A stretch of 64,000 bases of DNA from Planctomycetota bacterium (GTDB lineage: Bacteria; Planctomycetota; UBA1135; GCA-002686595). This document shows, piece by piece, positions 56,668-64,000 of the stretch. The DNA lies in NCBI GenBank assembly GCA_027083445.1, contig JALWOP010000156.1:1-64000 (forward strand), in the 5' to 3' direction. Position numbers and translations under genes: made by a program. The notes below the pieces were generated by a model. It was not told the DNA's origin. It was given only the letters and a program-made list of their open reading frames with translations, and ran no database searches. Every line of letters begins with the position of its first letter. Position 1 is the first letter of the stretch.

Positions 56668-57903
56668 ATGCAGCACTTCGATCCGATCGAGTCCCTCGCG
56701 AACATGCGCCACGAGTTCGGTGAACACGGCGGCGTCAACATGTCCATCGAGACGAGCACGACCTTCACCGTCATGGATGCCGAAACCATGCCGGAGATCT
56801 TTCAGGGACATTTCGGGCCGGAACAGGGGGGTTGCTACCTCTACGGGCGGCATTTCAACCCTACCGTCTATGTGCTCGGACGGCAGATTGCCGCCCTGGA
56901 AGGAGCCGAGAGTGGATACTGCACCGCGAGCGGTATGAGCGCCATCGCCGGGACCGTGATGCAGCTCTGCTCGAGCGGCGATCACATCGTCTCAAGCAGC
57001 ACGGTCTACGGCGGGACCTTTGCCCTCTTCAAGGAGTACCTGCCCGAAAAGTGCGGCCTCTCGGTCTCCTTCGTCGATGCCGGCGATCTGTCCGCCGTGG
57101 AGGCAGCTTTCACCGAGCGCACCAAGCTGCTCTATGTGGAGGCGATGTCCAATCCCACCCTGCGGGTGGCGGACATTCCCCGCCTGGCGAAGATCGCCCA
57201 TGCCCACGGCGCCCAGCTCGTCGTCGACAACACCTTCTGCCCGCTGATCCTGTCTCCGTTGCAACTCGGCGCCGACATCGTCATCCACAGCCTGACCAAG
57301 TTCATCAACGGTGCCTCGGATGCCATCGCCGGTGCCGTCTGCGGATCGACCGACTTCATTTCGAGCCTGATGGACCTGCACCAAGGATCCTTCATGCTCC
57401 TGGGACCCACGATGGATCCACGCGTGGCCTATAGCATCAGCATGCGCCTGGCCCATCTGGGGCTACGTGTGAGCGAACACAGCCGCCGCGCCCTCACATT
57501 CGCTTCACGGCTGGAAGAGCTGGGCCTACCGGTGATCTACCCCGGACTGCCGACCCACCCCGACCACACCCTCTTGGATGGCATGCGCAACCAGGGCTAC
57601 GGCTGGGGTGGCATCTTCTGCGTCGACCTCGAGACGTCCGCGGAGGCGAGTACCTTCATGGAGCTGCTGCAGAACAAGGACCGTTTCGGGCTCATGGCCG
57701 TCAGCCTGGGCTTCTTCGAGACCCTGCTCTCCTGCTCCGCCCTCTCCACCTCCAGCGAGATGACTCCAGAGGAGCAGGCCCGAGCCGGAATCCGGCCGGG
57801 CCTGGTCCGTGTCTCGATCGGCTATACCGGCAGCCTCGAGCAGCGCTGGAGCCAGATGGAGGACGCCCTGCGCAAGATGGGCCGCCTTCCGGCGGGGAGC
57901 TGA
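56668..57903 (+). CDS. Cys/Met-metabolism PLP enzyme (methionine gamma-lyase-like)
   Basis: The 411-aa fold-type I enzyme carries the Cys/Met-metabolism pattern. Substrate tyrosine context YLYGRHFNPTV lies near residue 58, followed by the cofactor loop TASGMSAIAGTVMQL, DNTFCPLILSPLQLGAD, and the PLP lysine in HSLTKFINGASDA (Lys211). The Tyr/Arg and FINGASD features suit methionine gamma-lyase or an O-acetylhomoserine sulfhydrylase-like enzyme; the reaction is undecided. The strong GGAGG spaced 7 nt from ATG 56668 fixes the start, so this gene has a leader, unlike the leaderless set. It is convergent with the acidic coiled-coil gene (6-nt gap). Confidence 0.88.
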   Translation: MQHFDPIESLANMRHEFGEHGGVNMSIETSTTFTVMDAETMPEIFQGHFGPEQGGCYLYGRHFNPTVYVLGRQIAALEGAESGYCTASGMSAIAGTVMQLCSSGDHIVSSSTVYGGTFALFKEYLPEKCGLSVSFVDAGDLSAVEAAFTERTKLLYVEAMSNPTLRVADIPRLAKIAHAHGAQLVVDNTFCPLILSPLQLGADIVIHSLTKFINGASDAIAGAVCGSTDFISSLMDLHQGSFMLLGPTMDPRVAYSISMRLAHLGLRVSEHSRRALTFASRLEELGLPVIYPGLPTHPDHTLLDGMRNQGYGWGGIFCVDLETSAEASTFMELLQNKDRFGLMAVSLGFFETLLSCSALSTSSEMTPEEQARAGIRPGLVRVSIGYTGSLEQRWSQMEDALRKMGRLPAGS

Positions 57904-57909
57904 AGGCTC

Positions 57910-58947
57910 CTACCATTCGAGAAGCTCTTCGTCGCCGAGCAGCTCGGCGTGTTTCACGGTGACGATCAAGTCGCGGAAGTCCTCACGTCGTTCGAGACGC
58001 TGACGCCGTTCTTCGATCTCCACGCGTAGCTGCGCGAGTTCCTCTCCGGCCGCCGCGATCTCCGTTTCGATCAGCAAATCGAGGCGCTGCCGCAGTTCGA
58101 CATCTTCCTCCTGAGTCAGCTCGAGCTCTCCGTCATCGAGGTGCTCCAAGAGAAAGGCCGTCAGCTCGACGCGTCCCTCTTCCAGGGCATAGGCCGGCCC
58201 CGCAGATTCGATCGCCCGCTCCAGGATTTCGGGATCTTCTTCGGCCCACGCGACAAGCTCCTCGAACTCCATTTCCTCGGGATCCAAATCGTCCAGGCCT
58301 TCATCCGCACGCTCCCAAGCGACGGCGTAGAGCCCGCCGGCCATAGCCAACCAGCGCTCCGATTCCTCCCAGATTGCGAGCTGCTCTTCGGCCGCTTCCG
58401 GTCCCTCCTCCAGGATCCGGTCGATCCACTCAGCACGGGCCTCCTCTCGGTTCTCCCCCTCGCAGAGATAGTCGTGGCGCTCCTCTAGCTCCACCAGCTC
58501 CTCCTCGACCTCTTCGAGCTCCTTCCAGCGGATCTCCTGCCGCAGGTCGAACCAGCGCTCGAGTGAGTCCGCCAACTCCTGGTCCACCCGATCACGCTCG
58601 GAGAGCGCCTCCTCTTGGAGCTGCTCTTCTCCCTCTTCCCGCGCCTGGTCTGCCCGATCCTGGGCTTCAAGGACCGCGTCGACGCGGTCATCCACTTCGA
58701 TCTGCAAGGCCTCCTGCTTCAACAGGAGCGCACGCAACTCCGGCGGGGCCTCCCGCAGACGATCGAGGTAATCGGCGTGCTCCTCGAGGAACTCCTCGGC
58801 CTCCTCGGGATCCCTTTCCAGCGCCTCCTCGATACGCTCCGCGACCTCTGGAGCACGAATGCGCAGGTCGTTCAGGGCTTCCTCCAAGCGAGGGTCGAGA
58901 TCGGTGGAAGCAAGGGTCAAGGCCAGAAATAGAAGTGCAGAGATCAT
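57910..58947 (-). CDS. Exported acidic coiled-coil protein
   Basis: The 345-aa product has a signal peptide (1-15). The rest is extremely rich in Glu, Leu and Arg, with long predicted helices and heptads (LEEALNDLRIRAPEVAERIE, RQRLDLLIETEIAAAGEEL). Only one cysteine is seen in the mature chain. No family is recognised. It is translationally coupled to the anti-sigma gene (4-nt overlap at 58944-58947), so it should be made with the ECF sigma pair. This suggests it is the effector or a regulator of that envelope response. Confidence 0.75.
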   Translation of the reverse strand: MISALLFLALTLASTDLDPRLEEALNDLRIRAPEVAERIEEALERDPEEAEEFLEEHADYLDRLREAPPELRALLLKQEALQIEVDDRVDAVLEAQDRADQAREEGEEQLQEEALSERDRVDQELADSLERWFDLRQEIRWKELEEVEEELVELEERHDYLCEGENREEARAEWIDRILEEGPEAAEEQLAIWEESERWLAMAGGLYAVAWERADEGLDDLDPEEMEFEELVAWAEEDPEILERAIESAGPAYALEEGRVELTAFLLEHLDDGELELTQEEDVELRQRLDLLIETEIAAAGEELAQLRVEIEERRQRLERREDFRDLIVTVKHAELLGDEELLEW

Positions 58948-59474
58948 TGCGACTTGTCCTCGAAGAGACGGGGAATGGGAAAGGCGAGATAGCTTTGGGG
59001 GAGGGAGCCTCCCGGGTAGGCGCTCCTTCGGTTAGTGCGACGGCGAGCCCTGCGGAAGCTCCCGCGCATCGGGGGCGAAGCGGCCAGACGAGCGCGCAGG
59101 GCCCGTGCCGATTGGAGGAGGGGAGCGCCGCGCGGGAAGCTCGCCGCTGCTGCACTGTTGAATGATCGGGGGGAGGTTTGGCGCGTGGCGGACCCACCCA
59201 AGCCTGCGATCCAGAGACAGGCACTAAGGATTCCGGCTGCTGCCAGGATGTGCAGGCTGCGTTTCTGTAGGGGCCGGGCTCCCAAGCAGGGTCCAGCCAG
59301 AGCCCGTCCAGTCAGAGCCAGTTCAGTCAGAGCCAGCATCTCGGCCAGCCGGCGGGCACCCTCATCCTGGCCCAGGTCCGCCAAGAGCTCCTGCGAACGA
59401 TCGCAAGAGAGCTCCCCACTCGAGGCCAAGAGCACCTCTCGCTCACTCGGGCTCATCGATCGGTCGACGTTCAT
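58944..59474 (-). CDS. Putative membrane anti-sigma factor
   Basis: The 176-aa protein has an N-terminal cytoplasmic region (1-70: MSPSEREVLLASSGELSCD, then RRLAEMLALTELALTG) that resembles the sigma-binding half of anti-sigma factors. One membrane helix follows (about 74-95) and then a basic, low-complexity extracytoplasmic tail. No zinc-binding HxxxCxxC motif is visible, so it is not a ZAS type. Assignment rests on topology and on 4-nt overlaps with the sigma gene and the coiled-coil gene. Confidence 0.65.
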   Translation of the reverse strand: MNVDRSMSPSEREVLLASSGELSCDRSQELLADLGQDEGARRLAEMLALTELALTGRALAGPCLGARPLQKRSLHILAAAGILSACLWIAGLGGSATRQTSPRSFNSAAAASFPRGAPLLQSARALRARLAASPPMRGSFRRARRRTNRRSAYPGGSLPQSYLAFPIPRLFEDKSQ

Positions 59475-59953
59475 AGCTGGGCCTCCAATTCATCGCGTAG
59501 GCGCTTCATCGCCAGGTGCATGCGTCCCAGGGCGGTTCCCAGGGGAACACCCTGATACTCGGCGATCTCCCGGAAGGTGAGCCCCGCTTCCATGCGCAGG
59601 CGCACCACCTCCCGCTGGGCCTCGGGCAGCTCCGCAACCCGCTGCCTCAGAAGTCGGGCCAGGTCCCGTACCTCCGCTTGGTGCGCGGGCCCCGCCCCGG
59701 GAGCCTGGGGCTCGAGAGCACCCAGCGGTTCACCCTCGATCGGAAGCCGTCGGCGCCAGGCGTCGATGCGCAGCCGCCTGAGTACGGTGCGGACAAAGCC
59801 GCTGACCGCCCGCTCGCCCCCCTCCGCCTCGACCCTCTCCCAGACCCGCAGCAGGGTTTCCTGGATCAGATCGGGACGATCGCGGCGGTCGAGCTGCACC
59901 TCTCGAGCGCAACGTTCGACCTCGCGCTGAATCAGGGACCAGGAGTTCGGCAT
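59471..59953 (-). CDS. ECF-family RNA polymerase sigma factor
   Basis: The 160-aa protein has sigma region 2 (DRRDRPDLIQETLLRVWERV, which contacts the -10 and core polymerase) and region 4 (LPEAQREVVRLRMEAGLTFR, then EIAEYQGVPLGTALGRMHLA, a helix-turn-helix). There are no regions 1 or 3, so it is a typical ECF factor. It heads a three-gene operon with overlapping stops and starts: sigma, anti-sigma, acidic coiled-coil protein. The stimulus is unknown; the exported third gene points to the envelope. Confidence 0.93.
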   Translation of the reverse strand: MPNSWSLIQREVERCAREVQLDRRDRPDLIQETLLRVWERVEAEGGERAVSGFVRTVLRRLRIDAWRRRLPIEGEPLGALEPQAPGAGPAHQAEVRDLARLLRQRVAELPEAQREVVRLRMEAGLTFREIAEYQGVPLGTALGRMHLAMKRLRDELEAQL

Positions 59954-60026
59954 GGGCTGCTCGGCCCCCTACACGGAGGGGGCACGGAGCTATTGATCCC
60001 CAGCCGGGAAAAGTTACGCCTGCCCC

Positions 60027-61958
60027 TCAGCGATTGCCTTCGAGGGGGTCCCAATCATCACTGCGGAAGGAGGGGGCCGGCAATCCATCGCCGTTGAAAA
60101 GGTTGCCCTGGTCGGTCGCTCCCCAGCAGTAGCGCACGGCCACGGGGCTGGGGACCTCGTCCGAGCGCACCAACACCGTCTCGCCTTCGATACGGGCTTG
60201 GGCGGGGTGGAAAACGTGGTCCTCCCCAGCCACGGTGAAGTGTGCCGGTCTCCCCTCGGCGTGCAGACCCTGGGCGTGATCGAAGTGGCAGCGAACGGTG
60301 TCTCCCACTACGAGCAGGGCACGATAGGTGGGCCCCCAATACTCGAGGTCGACCCCATAGTCCCGTGCCAGCGCGATCCTGGCCAGACGGTCTCCGACAT
60401 CCTGCTTGTTGCGGGGATGGATGTCGGAGGGGTTCCCGATGTCCAGAGTCACCGCCATGCCCGTGTTCGGAAGGTCCAGAGCTGCGGACTGCGCTTCGCG
60501 TATCGCCGCCAGCTCACCCCGGTCCCCCCCGTAGCCGAAGGGTGCCAGCCGGACGAAGTAGAAGGGGAAGTCGCCCTGTCCCCAGTGGCGGCGCCAGTCG
60601 GTAATCATCGCCGGAAAGAGCCGCGCATACTGCTGCGCACGACCACGGTTGGATTCTCCCTGGTACCAGAGAACACCGCGCAGGGTATAGGGGATGAGGG
60701 GAGCGATCATGCCGTTGAAAAGCGCCGTGGGATAGTTGGCATGGAACCAGTCCTGGGTGGGAAAGGCTTCGAAATCCCCGATGGGGCTACCCGGTTTGGC
60801 CCGCCATCGGCCGCCTAGATCGATCCCGCCCTCTTCCTCCTTGGGGTGGAGACGCAGCTCGGTGCCACCTCCAATCGCCCCGACGCCGCCCGTATCGACG
60901 ACGCAGACGACGAGCAGGTTCTCCTCGCCGGCCCGAACACGCTCCGCGGGTATCGCGTAACGGCGCGGCGTTCGGTACTGGCCGAAGATCGTCGTGCCGG
61001 CAACTCGCTCCCCGTTCAGAAAGACCTGGTCCATATCGTCGATCGGACCGAGCTCGAGCATCAGCTCCTTGCCTGCCCAATCCGTGGGGATGGTGATACG
61101 CCGGCGGAACCAGTAGCTGCCGTCGAAGCCGCCCTGGCCGAAATCCTGAAACGTCCCGGGGAGGGTCACGCGCGGCCACTCCTGGTCATCGAACTCCGCC
61201 TGCATCCAGCCTTCCCGGTTGCCGAGGTCGGCTTCGAACCAGCGCTTCCACCAGCGAGTCTGGCGTTCGAGCAGTGACGGTCCGCCCTCCTCCGAGTGGG
61301 CATCGATCGCAGCGAGCGCCGGCTGAAACTCCTGGACGGGGGCCAGTCCCTCGCGGCTGGTCCAGGATTCCGCCACCGTGCCGCCCCAGTTGGATCCGAT
61401 CAGTCCGACGGGAACGCCGAGGTGCTGCTCTATGGAGCGCCCGAAGAAGTAACCCACGGCGCTGAACGAGGAAGCGGTTTCGGGCGTCACCGCCGCCCAG
61501 TTCCCCGAAAGCTCCGACTTGGGCTGCATGGCGATGGAGCGCCCCACATCGAAGATGCGCAAGCGTGGATCGTTCGCCGCGGCGAGTTCCTGCTCCCCGT
61601 TACGAACGGCGCGCAGGGGAAACTCCATGTTCGATTGTCCACTACAGATCCAGACCTCACCGATGAGCACATCCTCGAAGGCCAGGGCGTTGTTCCCCTC
61701 GACCCGGAGGGTGTAAGGGCCACCCGCCTCCGGGGTGGGCAAGCGCAAGCTCCAACGGCCGTCGCTGCCCGTAACCGTCTCACGCCCCTCCTCGGACCAG
61801 GAACCCTGGACATGCACATGTTCTCCAGGTTCGCCCCTGCCCCAGATCGCCACCTTCGTCTGGCGTTGCAGCACCATGTGATCCCCGAAGATGGGGGCAC
61901 AGGTCACGTCGGCCGCGGCGGGAAGAGAGAACACGAGGAAGAGAAGGAGTCGCAGCAT
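60027..61958 (-). CDS. Exported sialate O-acetylesterase
   Basis: The 643-aa protein has a signal peptide (1-16) and the SASA/SGNH-type nucleophile motif CSGQSNMEF with Ser109. An N-terminal beta-sandwich precedes it (VLQRQTKVAIWGRGEPGE). A middle carbohydrate-binding-like segment has WFRRRITIPTDWAGKELMLE and DDMDQVFLNGERV. LRGVLWYQGESN and the late DIHPRNK give the catalytic Asp/His. These enzymes remove O-acetyl groups from sialic acids or plant and algal sugars. ATG 61958 is six nt after TATCCT (61965-61970, minus strand). Confidence 0.93.
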   Translation of the reverse strand: MLRLLLFLVFSLPAAADVTCAPIFGDHMVLQRQTKVAIWGRGEPGEHVHVQGSWSEEGRETVTGSDGRWSLRLPTPEAGGPYTLRVEGNNALAFEDVLIGEVWICSGQSNMEFPLRAVRNGEQELAAANDPRLRIFDVGRSIAMQPKSELSGNWAAVTPETASSFSAVGYFFGRSIEQHLGVPVGLIGSNWGGTVAESWTSREGLAPVQEFQPALAAIDAHSEEGGPSLLERQTRWWKRWFEADLGNREGWMQAEFDDQEWPRVTLPGTFQDFGQGGFDGSYWFRRRITIPTDWAGKELMLELGPIDDMDQVFLNGERVAGTTIFGQYRTPRRYAIPAERVRAGEENLLVVCVVDTGGVGAIGGGTELRLHPKEEEGGIDLGGRWRAKPGSPIGDFEAFPTQDWFHANYPTALFNGMIAPLIPYTLRGVLWYQGESNRGRAQQYARLFPAMITDWRRHWGQGDFPFYFVRLAPFGYGGDRGELAAIREAQSAALDLPNTGMAVTLDIGNPSDIHPRNKQDVGDRLARIALARDYGVDLEYWGPTYRALLVVGDTVRCHFDHAQGLHAEGRPAHFTVAGEDHVFHPAQARIEGETVLVRSDEVPSPVAVRYCWGATDQGNLFNGDGLPAPSFRSDDWDPLEGNR

Positions 61959-61995
61959 CTGCCCAGGATAGCCCTTCCTCGCCGCAGCGGCGGGC

Positions 61996-63642
61996 TCACT
62001 TCAAGCGGCACAGGTCCGCGAGCCAAGCCCGGGCACCGGCGCTCCAGTCGTGCCAGAGTTGAGCCAGTTCCCTGTCCCCCGCGGCCTCGGCGATGCTCGT
62101 GCGCAGGTGCTCCTCACCACTCAGCGCCCGAGCGTAGTAGGCGTAGTCCTCGGGCCTGGGGTCGGCGATGGCCAACGCCGTCCCGATCGTCGCTACCGCG
62201 CTGCGGCGCATCTCCTCGGGATCGATGCGCTCCAAGCGGTCCAGGCTGGTGTGATACCAGGAGGGTGTGAAGTGCCAGAAGAGGACGGCGGGCACGCCAC
62301 GTTCCAGGAAAACGTCGTGATCCGAGCCCCCTTCCCAGGGGTTCTCGGAGATTCGCCAGCCACCGAGGTAGCCCGCCAAGCAGGCCATGGCACCGCGGGC
62401 AATGGTAACGATGCCACTGGGATGTAGCCGCTCCTCCTCGACATCCCCCGCGCCCCAAATCGTGTGCGCGTCGGGGGCCAGGGTGCGAATCGCACCCGGA
62501 TCGGGCGGACGCTCCAGGAGCAACGGTGAACCACCGTACGCCGCAGCGTCTCCCGCCGCCGATAGGGTCAGGGCCGCCACCGGTTTGCGGGCGGTGTTGG
62601 AGAGCCAGCACTCGGCTTCCTTGATCTGTGGCCCCCACAGGAAGACGACCGAGCGCGCCGGGCGCGGGAGATCTCCCGCCTCGATCGCCGCGGCCAAGTC
62701 GAGGGCCCCCTCGAGGCTGGCCGCATAGCCGCTGGCGTTGTCCGAAGCTCCGGCGTACTCGATGTGGCTGGAAATGACGACCGCCTCCTCGGGTCGACTC
62801 GCGCCGACGATCGTCGCCGCGACCATGAGCAGCGGCCGCTCCTCGTGGTCGACCTCGGCCTGCACATGGAGCTTGGCGCCGCCCTTCTCGATCGCCTCCC
62901 CGATGCGGTCGTGACTGCGGTGCGAGATCTGCAGCACCGGTAGCGTCTCGCCTCTGGGGTAGACCCGGAAACGCAGGGCATCCTGCAGCAGTTCGCCGCT
63001 CTCTGGGTCGGTGTTGTAGCTCGCCAGGGATGAGGAGAGGACGGCTACCGCGCCTCGCCCCTTGGCCCGGCGCAGGATGTCGCTGCGGGCCGGCGCGTCG
63101 GTGACGAAGATGCTTCCCTCGACGATCTCGGAGAGGTTCAGGGCCACCGGCCCCGAAAGGTCACAAGCCGGGGCACCGAGGGGGAGCATCAAGCGCTCGA
63201 CATCGGCCTGATCCTCGAAGGAGTGCAGCACCGTCTTGGGGCCGCCAGGCTCCTCCAGGGTGACCCGCGCGCTTTTCGGCGTCCAGCAGTCGAAGGCCTC
63301 CTCGACGACATACTCTTCGAGCTCCAGGCCCGCCCGCGCACCAAAGCCGGCCGCGGCAAGCTGCGCCAAGAGGTGCGTGCGCACCGCCTCGTAGCCATCG
63401 CTACCTTCAGCGCGGTAGAAACGATCCGCGTGGGCCAGGAACCGGGCGGCTCGCTTGACGTCGAAGGCGTCGTAGAGCTCGGCCACCGTGCGGGCAGGCC
63501 CCCCTCCATAATCCACCAGAGACGGGCCGCGCTCCCCTTCCGGTGCGGCGGCCGCACGGGTAACTCGTTGCTCCTGCGCATCGGCGCAGAGCGAGACGAG
63601 GAGCAGGACGCAAGAGCAGGTGCAGGAATGGCGAAGTTTCAT
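61996..63642 (-). CDS. Exported M28-like protein with degenerate active site
   Basis: The 548-aa protein has a signal peptide (1-22) and an M28 peptidase fold. A PA-like domain spans about 140-260. Zinc ligand candidates are His293 (SSHIEYAG) and Asp301 (DNASG), with GGSDHDVFLERGVPAVLFWH late in the chain. Two usual active-site positions look changed: the W-x-P-E-I-type Glu reads Gln339 (LWGPQI), and the L-x-L-D-M-V-G Asp reads Ser361 (LTLSAAGD). If these alignments hold, it is probably not a normal aminopeptidase. Start ATG 63642 diverges from the last gene. Confidence 0.75.
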   Translation of the reverse strand: MKLRHSCTCSCVLLLVSLCADAQEQRVTRAAAAPEGERGPSLVDYGGGPARTVAELYDAFDVKRAARFLAHADRFYRAEGSDGYEAVRTHLLAQLAAAGFGARAGLELEEYVVEEAFDCWTPKSARVTLEEPGGPKTVLHSFEDQADVERLMLPLGAPACDLSGPVALNLSEIVEGSIFVTDAPARSDILRRAKGRGAVAVLSSSLASYNTDPESGELLQDALRFRVYPRGETLPVLQISHRSHDRIGEAIEKGGAKLHVQAEVDHEERPLLMVAATIVGASRPEEAVVISSHIEYAGASDNASGYAASLEGALDLAAAIEAGDLPRPARSVVFLWGPQIKEAECWLSNTARKPVAALTLSAAGDAAAYGGSPLLLERPPDPGAIRTLAPDAHTIWGAGDVEEERLHPSGIVTIARGAMACLAGYLGGWRISENPWEGGSDHDVFLERGVPAVLFWHFTPSWYHTSLDRLERIDPEEMRRSAVATIGTALAIADPRPEDYAYYARALSGEEHLRTSIAEAAGDRELAQLWHDWSAGARAWLADLCRLK

Positions 63643-63701
63643 GCAGGCGAGGCGATCGAGACAGGTGAGAGACCCCAGTCTCGCATGGGGACGCAGGACT
63701 G

Positions 63702-63714
63702 GCTAGGTCCTAGC
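63702..63714. promoter_or_regulatory. Palindromic GCTAGG-T-CCTAGC in divergent promoter region
   Basis: This perfect 6-bp inverted repeat around one base lies between the divergent M28-like gene and the last gene. It could be a regulator site, or it may carry TAG-type -10 halves on both strands, as at 10857 and 27911. The -10 used by the plus-strand gene is more likely TAGGCT at 63772-63777. Confidence 0.35.
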
Positions 63715-63787
63715 GGGGCCGTGCAGCTTGGAACGGGGCGGTAGCTCCACCTCCACGAGCCTTTCTGGCGCTAGGCTGGGGCCTCGT

Positions 63788-64000
63788 ATGGGCCGCTTCT
63801 TCCGCTTTCTGTTGGGTCAGCTTGGGGACTTTCTCCTCGGGATCGCTCTCACGCTGCTGCTGTTCCTCTTCGTCGAGGGAGGACTGCGAATCGCCGGCTA
63901 CGGCGATTCCGCGGCGATTCCTCCCCCTCGGCACCTGACCGCGGGCTTCGATCCCTCTACGCACATCTTCGAGCCCGACCCCGAGCATCCCGGCGGTTGG
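63788..64000 (+). CDS. N-terminus of membrane-anchored protein, cut by window end
   Basis: 71 codons are visible. MGRFFRFLLGQLGDF leads into one long membrane segment (about 15-30, LTLLLFLFVEGGLRI). GYGDSAAIPPP and a His/Pro-rich stretch follow. This start looks like the membrane-anchored SGNH-type hydrolases of this genome, but the catalytic part is outside the window, so no function is assigned. TAGGCT is 10 nt before the ATG. Confidence 0.6.
   Translation, partial: MGRFFRFLLGQLGDFLLGIALTLLLFLFVEGGLRIAGYGDSAAIPPPRHLTAGFDPSTHIFEPDPEHPGGW

Overview
The window is 64 kb of GC-rich bacterial chromosome, densely packed with short intergenic gaps. Two complete PSCyt (DUF1549/DUF1553) plus DUF1501 gene pairs, sialate O-acetylesterase and DUF5703-type glycosidase genes, LamG domains, secreted WG-repeat protein and heavy use of Tat and lipoprotein signals point to Planctomycetota or a close PVC relative. 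That is inference from gene content. No rRNA, tRNA, CRISPR array, prophage or intact insertion sequence was seen.

Layout. 0-5 kb: Asp-box sialidase-like protein with LamG domain, convergent with an M3 oligopeptidase, then a small lipoprotein. 5-10.8 kb (minus): MlaE (with N-terminal STAS)-MlaF-MlaD-auxiliary lipoprotein lipid transporter, followed by an MFS permease and an SGNH hydrolase. 10.9-14.6 kb: D-threonine aldolase-like enzyme, YihY/BrkB and PGPGW membrane proteins, and an AT-hook/histone-H1-like DNA-binding protein. 15-17.2 kb: BlaI repressor coupled to an M56 protease whose C-terminus looks like an alpha-toroid. 17.3-23.3 kb: YchF, then the first DUF1553/DUF1501 pair. 23.4-27.9 kb (minus): zinc-ribbon peptide, glutamate dehydrogenase and a receiver-receiver-PPDK-N fusion. 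28-34.8 kb: alpha/beta hydrolase, a secreted protein of unknown function, glycosyltransferase, lipoprotein and a four-PAS HWE histidine kinase. 34.9-40.7 kb: DUF5703-type glycosidase with a rearranged LamG insertion, gene debris, and a large secreted protein of unknown function whose C-terminal tail is duplicated upstream. 40.8-45.2 kb: cardiolipin synthase, NagA, GlnRS. 45.2-52.4 kb: TRAP transporter QM genes and, on the other strand, the P gene, separated by the second DUF1553/DUF1501 pair. 52.6-57.9 kb: WG-repeat protein, an arsR pseudogene, an ACR3 arsenite permease and a methionine-gamma-lyase-like enzyme. 57.9-64 kb (minus): ECF sigma / anti-sigma / acidic coiled-coil operon, sialate O-acetylesterase, an M28-like protein lacking key residues, and the start of a membrane-anchored protein cut by the window edge.

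Themes. Extracellular polymer breakdown recurs (sialidase-like, sialate O-acetylesterase, DUF5703 glycosidase, NagA, DUF1501/DUF1553 modules, TRAP uptake). A -10-like TAnnnT hexamer sits 6-10 nt before the start codon of about a dozen genes, suggesting leaderless or near-leaderless transcripts; two divergent gene pairs share overlapping CTAG-centred -10 elements. The strongest candidates for something little described are the BlaI/M56-toroid pair, the receiver-PPDK fusion beside glutamate dehydrogenase, the rearranged LamG insertion, and the ECF-controlled acidic coiled-coil protein.
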